Origin: Nonomuraea gerenzanensis
Lineage (GTDB): Bacteria > Actinomycetota > Actinomycetes > Streptosporangiales > Streptosporangiaceae
Assembly: GCF_020215645.1 (NCBI RefSeq)
Contig: NZ_CP084058.1
Location: 3,348,001-3,412,000, forward strand
DNA length: 64,000 nt
Reading direction: 5' to 3'
This document shows positions 59,630 to 64,000 of this stretch, piece after piece (position 1 is the first letter of the stretch; each line of letters opens with the position of its first letter). The translations under genes and the position numbers were made by a program. Below the pieces are notes generated by a model, which was not told the origin of the DNA, made no database searches, and worked only from the letters and a program-made list of their open reading frames with translations.

Positions 59630-60399
59630 TCAGCGCACACGGCCTGACCGTGCGGCTCGGCGAGCGCGACGTCCTCGACGGCGTGGACTTCGAGGTGCGG
59701 CGCGGCGAGTGGGTGGGCGTCATCGGGCCCAACGGGGCCGGCAAGTCCACCCTGCTCAAGGCCCTCATGGGGCTGGTCGCGCACCGGGGCGGCGTGCTGC
59801 TCGACTCCCGGCCGTCCGGCGGGCTCAAGCCGCGCGAGCGGGCCAGGCTGCTGGCGTACGCGCCGCAGACGCCCGCCCTGCCGCCCGACATGACGGTCTT
59901 CGACTACGCGTTGCTGGGGCGCACGCCGTACATCCCCTACCTGGGACGCGAGAGCCGGCACGACCGCGAGGTCACCGGATCCGTGATCGAGCGGCTGGAC
60001 CTGACGGCGCTGGCCGGCCGCCGCGTCGGCGAGCTGTCCGGCGGCGAGCGGCAGCGCGTCGTGCTCGCCAGGGCGCTCGCCCAGCAGGCCCCCGCGCTGC
60101 TGCTGGACGAGCCCACCACCGCCCTCGACCTCGGCCACCAGCAGCAGGTGCTGGAGCTGGTGGACCGGCTGCGCCGCACCGACGGCCTGACCGTCGTCAC
60201 CACCCTGCACGACCTGACCGTGGCCGGCCTCTACGCCGACTCCCTCCTGCTCCTGACCGGCGGCCGGGCCGTCGCCTCCGGCGAGCCCGCCCAGGTGCTG
60301 ACGGAGGAACTCGTGGGACGGCACTTCGACGCGCATGTGAAGATCGAGCCGGGGCCCGACGGGCGGCCCGTCGTGCACCTGGTGCGGGGAGGGTCGTGA
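59626..60399 (+). CDS. btuD: Cobalamin ABC transporter ATPase BtuD-like
   Basis: 257 residues. Walker A VIGPNGAGKST, signature ELSGGERQRVVLARALA, Walker B LLLDEPTTALD, H-loop TTLHDLTVA. It is co-translated with the permease (ATGA) and with CbiZ (GTGA). Confidence 0.88.
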   Translation: MISAHGLTVRLGERDVLDGVDFEVRRGEWVGVIGPNGAGKSTLLKALMGLVAHRGGVLLDSRPSGGLKPRERARLLAYAPQTPALPPDMTVFDYALLGRTPYIPYLGRESRHDREVTGSVIERLDLTALAGRRVGELSGGERQRVVLARALAQQAPALLLDEPTTALDLGHQQQVLELVDRLRRTDGLTVVTTLHDLTVAGLYADSLLLLTGGRAVASGEPAQVLTEELVGRHFDAHVKIEPGPDGRPVVHLVRGGS

Positions 60400-61037
60400 A
60401 GCTCAGCTATCGCGTGGAGGAGGGGGCCCGGCTCGGGTCCCTGCTCTGGGAGTTCGGGCCGGGCTGGCGGATGATCTCCTCGGCCATGCTCGGGGGCGGG
60501 ATCGGGCCCCGGGAGTGGGTGCTGAACGCGCAGGTCGTGGCCGGGTACTCGCGGATGGACCCGGTGGACCACCTGACGTCCTTGGGGCCCAGGGAGGGGG
60601 CGGGGGTCGGGATGATGACGGCGGCCTCGGTTGACCGGTACGTGCGGGCCGCCGACGGGGGTGTGCAGGCGTACGCGACCGTCGGGTTGCGGGTGCCGAC
60701 CTGGGCCGCCGCGCCGGAGGGGCAGGTGGATCCCGAGTTGGCTCCCATGCGGGTGGGGACGATCAACATCGTGGTGGTGGTGCCTGTGGCCATGACGGAT
60801 GCGGCGCTGGTGAACGCGGTGATGACCGTTACGGAGGCGAAGACGCAGGCGCTGGTCGAGACGGGGTTCGCGGGGACGGGGACGGCTTCTGACGCGGTGT
60901 GTGTGGCGGTGCCCGTGGCGGGGGAGGAGGAGGTGTTCGGGGGGCCTCGGTCGGAGTGGGGGGCTCGGGTGGCCCGGGCTGTGCACGCGGCGGTGCGGCG
61001 GGGGGCCGAAGGGTGGCGGCCTCGTCACTCGAAGTGA
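60396..61037 (+). CDS. cbiZ: Adenosylcobinamide amidohydrolase CbiZ
   Basis: 213 residues, normal for CbiZ. Hallmarks: ISSAMLGGGIGPREWVLNAQV, VGMMTAASVDR, VGTINIVVVVP and GTGTASDAVCVAVP. CbiZ hydrolyses imported pseudo-cobamides or cobinamide to cobyric acid so that the cell can rebuild its own cobamide. Being in the riboswitch-controlled import operon fits salvage and remodelling. Confidence 0.86.
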   Translation: MKLSYRVEEGARLGSLLWEFGPGWRMISSAMLGGGIGPREWVLNAQVVAGYSRMDPVDHLTSLGPREGAGVGMMTAASVDRYVRAADGGVQAYATVGLRVPTWAAAPEGQVDPELAPMRVGTINIVVVVPVAMTDAALVNAVMTVTEAKTQALVETGFAGTGTASDAVCVAVPVAGEEEVFGGPRSEWGARVARAVHAAVRRGAEGWRPRHSK

Positions 61038-61065
61038 GGGGATCGTGGGCACCGCTACGAGCTAG

Positions 61066-61206
61066 CCCTGCCCCGTCGTCTACGTGTACGAACTGGACGG
61101 CGACACCGACAAGGAACCCGTCGTGCACAAGCCCGGCACCGTGCTGACCACGTCGTCCCCCTGCACCGTCAGCTTCGACCCCGCCGACCTGATCGACGCC
61201 GGCTAG
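61066..61206 (+). pseudogene. C-terminal remnant of a Uma2-family (PD-(D/E)xK) protein
   Basis: About 40 residues from 61084 read VYELDGDTDKEPVVHKPGT and VLTTSSPCTVSFDPADLID before a TAG. This is the C-terminal block of Uma2/DUF820 proteins, which are common in actinomycetes; the nuclease core is gone. The stop overlaps the 3' end of the hyuB gene on the other strand. It could be a leftover from rearrangement. Confidence 0.55.
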
Positions 61207-62864
61207 CCGGCACCGTAGTCCTGCGCCGCACCTCGCGCCGACACGCGCCCGGCGTCGAGGTCGGCCCCCACCGCCCCCTGATCCCGCTCCGACGCGGGCC
61301 CCAGCCCGCCCCCGCCCGTCGTCTCCACGATGAACGCCTCCCCGGCCGCGAACAGCACATTGTTCACCTTCGACGCCAGCCGCTCCACCGTCCCATCCAC
61401 CCGCCGCCGGTAGAACCCACCCAGCCGCCCCGGCTGCCCGCCCTCCCGCCCGGGAGGCGCCAGCCGCAGCCGGTCGCCGCGCGTCGTGACGTGGCAGTCC
61501 GCCAGGAACCGGTACACCGTCCGCGACCCCAGCCCGCCCCGATACCGGCCGGGACCGCCCGAGTCGGGGATCGTCTCGATCGACTCCACGATCAGCGGGC
61601 AGCGGCTCTCCACCGGCTCCACCTGCGGCACCGAGTTGCGGCCGACGCCGAAGTGCACGCCTGTCGCGTCCGGCCCGTCCAGGCCGCGGCGCGCGCCGAC
61701 GCCGCCGAAGTCGTACGACAGGTGGATCCAGTACGGCGCCCCCACCGCCGCGATCGAGAACGGCTGCAGGATCCCGCTGGCCGCGATGGCACGCTCGGGC
61801 AGCGCGTCCGACAGCGCCTGGAAGACGGCCTCCATGGCGGCGTAGATCGGGACGTACCGGCCGCCGCAGGGGTGCGGGGAGCGGGCGTTGAGCAGCGAAC
61901 CCTCGGGCAGGTGCACGTCGATGGCGCGCAGGCAGCCGTCGTTCATGGGGATCGTGGGGTCGAGGAAGCAGCGGATCGCGAACACGGCGGCGGCCAGCGA
62001 CTGCGACGCCGACGCGTTGATCGCCGCCGGCACCTGCGGGTCCGTGCCGGCGAAGTCCAGCGCCGCCGTACGCCGGCCGAGCGTGACGGCCACCCGGACG
62101 TGGTGCCGCCGCTCCTGGTCGATCCCGTCGTCGTCGATCGGGTACGCCGCCTCGAACCGGCCCTCCGGCAGCTCCGCCAGCGCCGCCCTGGTCCGGTCCT
62201 CGGTGTGGTCCAGGTAGTCGTCGATGCCCGAGGCGAGGCCGTCCGCGCCGTACTCGGCGATCAGGGACTCCAGCCGGGCGGCGGCGACCGCCGTGCCGGC
62301 CACCAGGGCGCGCACGTCGCCCATGACCTTGTCCGGGGTGCGGCTGTTGGCCTTGAGTATCGCCTCGACCGCCGGCTCCAGGCCGCCGGCGGTGGCCAGG
62401 CGGACCGGGGGGAGCCGGAGGCCCTCCAGGAAGATGTCCGTGGCCAGCGGGGCCATCCCGCCGGCCGAGAGGCCGCCGAGGTCGGAGACGTGGATCATGG
62501 TGGCGGTGAAGTACGCGGGTGCGTCCCGGACGAAGACGGGGCGGTAGACGAGCAGGTCGTTGGTGTGCACGCCGCCCCGGTAGGCGTCGTTGAGCGCGTA
62601 CACGTCGCCGGGGCGCATCGTGTCCGGCGCGATGTCCTTGAGCAGCTCGGGGAGGGCGAGCTTGAGCGCCATGCTGTTCATCAGCGTGGTGGCCATGGAC
62701 TGGGCGATCAGGCGGCCGCGGGCGTCGAGGACGGCCGCGGAGGCGTCCGAGCCCTCGACGATGAAGGTCGAGTAGGCCGAGCGGACCACCACGATGCTGG
62801 CCTCTTCCGCGGCCACGACCAGGGCGTTCCTGAGCACCTCGGCGGTCAGGGGGTCCGTGGTCAT
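61203..62864 (-). CDS. hyuB: Hydantoinase B / 5-oxoprolinase beta-type subunit
   Basis: 553 residues. The HyuB family order is clear: LTAEVLRNALVVAAEEASIV, YSTFIVEGSDASAAVLDARG, DVYALNDAYRGGVHTNDL, NASASQSLAAAVFAIRCFLD, and the C-terminal TTGGGGLGPASERD. With HyuA it forms an ATP-dependent amide-bond hydrolase for hydantoins, oxoproline or related rings. ATG at 62864 overlaps the HyuA stop (ATGA). Confidence 0.9.
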   Translation of the reverse strand: MTTDPLTAEVLRNALVVAAEEASIVVVRSAYSTFIVEGSDASAAVLDARGRLIAQSMATTLMNSMALKLALPELLKDIAPDTMRPGDVYALNDAYRGGVHTNDLLVYRPVFVRDAPAYFTATMIHVSDLGGLSAGGMAPLATDIFLEGLRLPPVRLATAGGLEPAVEAILKANSRTPDKVMGDVRALVAGTAVAAARLESLIAEYGADGLASGIDDYLDHTEDRTRAALAELPEGRFEAAYPIDDDGIDQERRHHVRVAVTLGRRTAALDFAGTDPQVPAAINASASQSLAAAVFAIRCFLDPTIPMNDGCLRAIDVHLPEGSLLNARSPHPCGGRYVPIYAAMEAVFQALSDALPERAIAASGILQPFSIAAVGAPYWIHLSYDFGGVGARRGLDGPDATGVHFGVGRNSVPQVEPVESRCPLIVESIETIPDSGGPGRYRGGLGSRTVYRFLADCHVTTRGDRLRLAPPGREGGQPGRLGGFYRRRVDGTVERLASKVNNVLFAAGEAFIVETTGGGGLGPASERDQGAVGADLDAGRVSARGAAQDYGAG

Positions 62865-64000
62865 GGGGTGCCGCTCCTGGTGAGGTGGATGGCCTGGGCG
62901 GGGGTGAGGGCGGCGGTCCAGCCGGGCGGGACGACGATCGTGGACTCCGGGTCCTCGACGACGGCGGGGCCGGGCAGCCCGGCGGCCTCCCGGGCCAGGG
63001 TGTCCCGGGTGTGGACCGGGACGTCCGTGTAGCCGCCGCACTCGGGGAAGTAGGCCCGCCGCGTGGCGGGGGTGCCGGTGCCCGCCGCCCGCGCGGGGCC
63101 GGGGTGGGCGGTGACGGCGTCCGGTGGGGTGGTGACGCGGACGCGGTAGCTGACCAGCTCCACCTCGCCCCGCTGCGTGATGCCGTACACCTCCGCGTAC
63201 CTGAGGAAGAAGCGCTCCTCCAGCTCGGCGCGGTCGTCGGACCAGTCCACGGTCAGGTCGTGCGACTGGCCCTTGAAGCGCACGTCCACCGAGCGCAGCA
63301 CCCGCACCCCGGCGGCGCAGAGCGAGAGGCCGAGGTCGGCGGCGGCGTCCTCGGCGAGCGAGGTGAAGAGAGACTCGGGGTCGGGGGCGTCGAGGCGGGT
63401 CAGCACGCGGGAGGTGGACAGGGCGCCGGAGAGGAGGCCGGCCGCCGAGGCCACCCCGCAGCGGGCGGGCACCACGACCGTCGCGATGCCGAAGCGTTCG
63501 GCGATGCGCGCCGCGTGCATGGGCCCCGCGCCGCCGAAGGCCACTAGGGCGAAGCCGCGGGGGTCGATGCCGCGTTGCACCGTGACCACGTGCACCGCCG
63601 AGGCCATCGCGGCGCTGACGATCTGGTGCACGGCGTACGCGGCCCGCTCGCGCGCCACCCCCAGCGGCGAGGCCAGCCGGTCCAGCGCCTTGTCCGCCAG
63701 CGGGGGCGACAGCGGGATGGAGGCGGAGGACAGGTAGCCGAGCACGAGGTTCGCGTCGGTGACGGTGGGCTCGGAGCCGCCGAGGCCGTAGCAGGCGGGG
63801 CCGGGGGAGGAGCCGGCCGAGCGCGGGCCGACGCGCAGCGCGCCCGCCGGGTCCAGCCACGCCACGCTGCCGCCGCCCGCCCCCACCTCCGCCAGGTCGA
63901 TGGCCGGGGTCTTGATGGGCACGCCGGTGCCCGCCCGCCGCCCGCCGAAGCTGCCCTTACCGCCCACGTGGAACTCGTGGGTGATCTCCGGCCGCCCGCC
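62861..64000 (-). CDS. hyuA: Hydantoinase A / 5-oxoprolinase alpha-type subunit, 5'-partial
   Basis: At least 379 residues; the frame is open to the right edge, so the N-terminal part is missing. Seen are SSPGPACYGLGGSEPTVTDA, DPRGFALVAFGGAGPMHAAR and a C-terminal beta-rich domain ending VVEDPESTIVVPPGW, all typical of HyuA. The in-frame sequence before residue 1 of the longest ATG-initiated reading (EITHEFHVGGKGSF) shows that coding continues beyond 64000. Confidence 0.9.
   Translation of the reverse strand, partial: GGRPEITHEFHVGGKGSFGGRRAGTGVPIKTPAIDLAEVGAGGGSVAWLDPAGALRVGPRSAGSSPGPACYGLGGSEPTVTDANLVLGYLSSASIPLSPPLADKALDRLASPLGVARERAAYAVHQIVSAAMASAVHVVTVQRGIDPRGFALVAFGGAGPMHAARIAERFGIATVVVPARCGVASAAGLLSGALSTSRVLTRLDAPDPESLFTSLAEDAAADLGLSLCAAGVRVLRSVDVRFKGQSHDLTVDWSDDRAELEERFFLRYAEVYGITQRGEVELVSYRVRVTTPPDAVTAHPGPARAAGTGTPATRRAYFPECGGYTDVPVHTRDTLAREAAGLPGPAVVEDPESTIVVPPGWTAALTPAQAIHLTRSGTP

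Overview
The window is about 70% G+C with many GTG starts and tightly overlapping ATGA/GTGA gene junctions. It carries an F420-type PPOX protein, a mycothiol-type (DinB/maleylpyruvate isomerase) domain protein, an XRE/DUF397 pair with a nearby HATPase, and IdeR/DmdR-type iron boxes. Together these point to a filamentous actinomycete, most likely Streptosporangiaceae (Nonomuraea-like); that placement is inference.

Left part, 1-18.8 kb, accessory DNA. It starts with a partial unknown gene, a transglutaminase-like protein with an overlapping DEDDh exonuclease, a decayed paralogue of the first gene, and a lower-GC NucS-like nuclease that may be a defence gene. Next, on the minus strand, is a complete FxLD-type lanthipeptide cluster: PIMT-like methyltransferase, 49-residue precursor with three Cys, LanB dehydratase, LanC cyclase and a stand-alone elimination-domain protein (10,967 down to 4,198). 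Three small orphan genes lie upstream of it, and an XRE-TPR regulator is divergent to those. An alpha/beta hydrolase and a frameshifted CitE-type aldolase remnant follow. A 1.86-kb gene-less stretch then holds two copies of a ~100-bp repeat built round a 20-nt hairpin, an 18-bp palindrome and helically phased repeats. A tyrosine recombinase with a strong terminator points toward a tRNA-Met(CAU) gene, which suggests an island integrated at that tRNA; the other island end is not in the window.

Middle part, 19-49 kb, mostly chromosomal-type genes: a streptogrisin-like secreted protease with a LysR regulator; a MoxR ATPase / metallopeptidase-VWA / helical-repeat protein operon in which every gene or spacer carries its own tandem repeat; an HxlR/oxidoreductase divergent pair; a YcsI-like protein; a second, stand-alone SecY; a two-component pair whose kinase has a repeat-built linker; a phosphotriesterase-fold protein with a degraded metal site; small stress and secreted proteins; and an iron-siderophore ABC operon with a divergent binding protein between two iron boxes. 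A large helicase-associated protein and an HATPase / XRE-DUF5753 / DUF397 set follow.

Right part, 49-64 kb: an unusual anti-sigma (DinB-type) protein followed by a sigma factor reduced to region 2; a catabolic or biosynthetic gene set (LLM flavoprotein, then PhyH dioxygenase, phosphotriesterase, P450, SDR and Gfo/Idh in one overlapping run) with two ACCAAGNGCTTGNT-type operators in the divergent promoter; a cobalamin riboswitch driving a BtuFCD importer plus CbiZ amidohydrolase for cobamide salvage; a C-terminal Uma2 remnant; and a hydantoinase/oxoprolinase HyuB-HyuA pair, HyuA running off the right edge.
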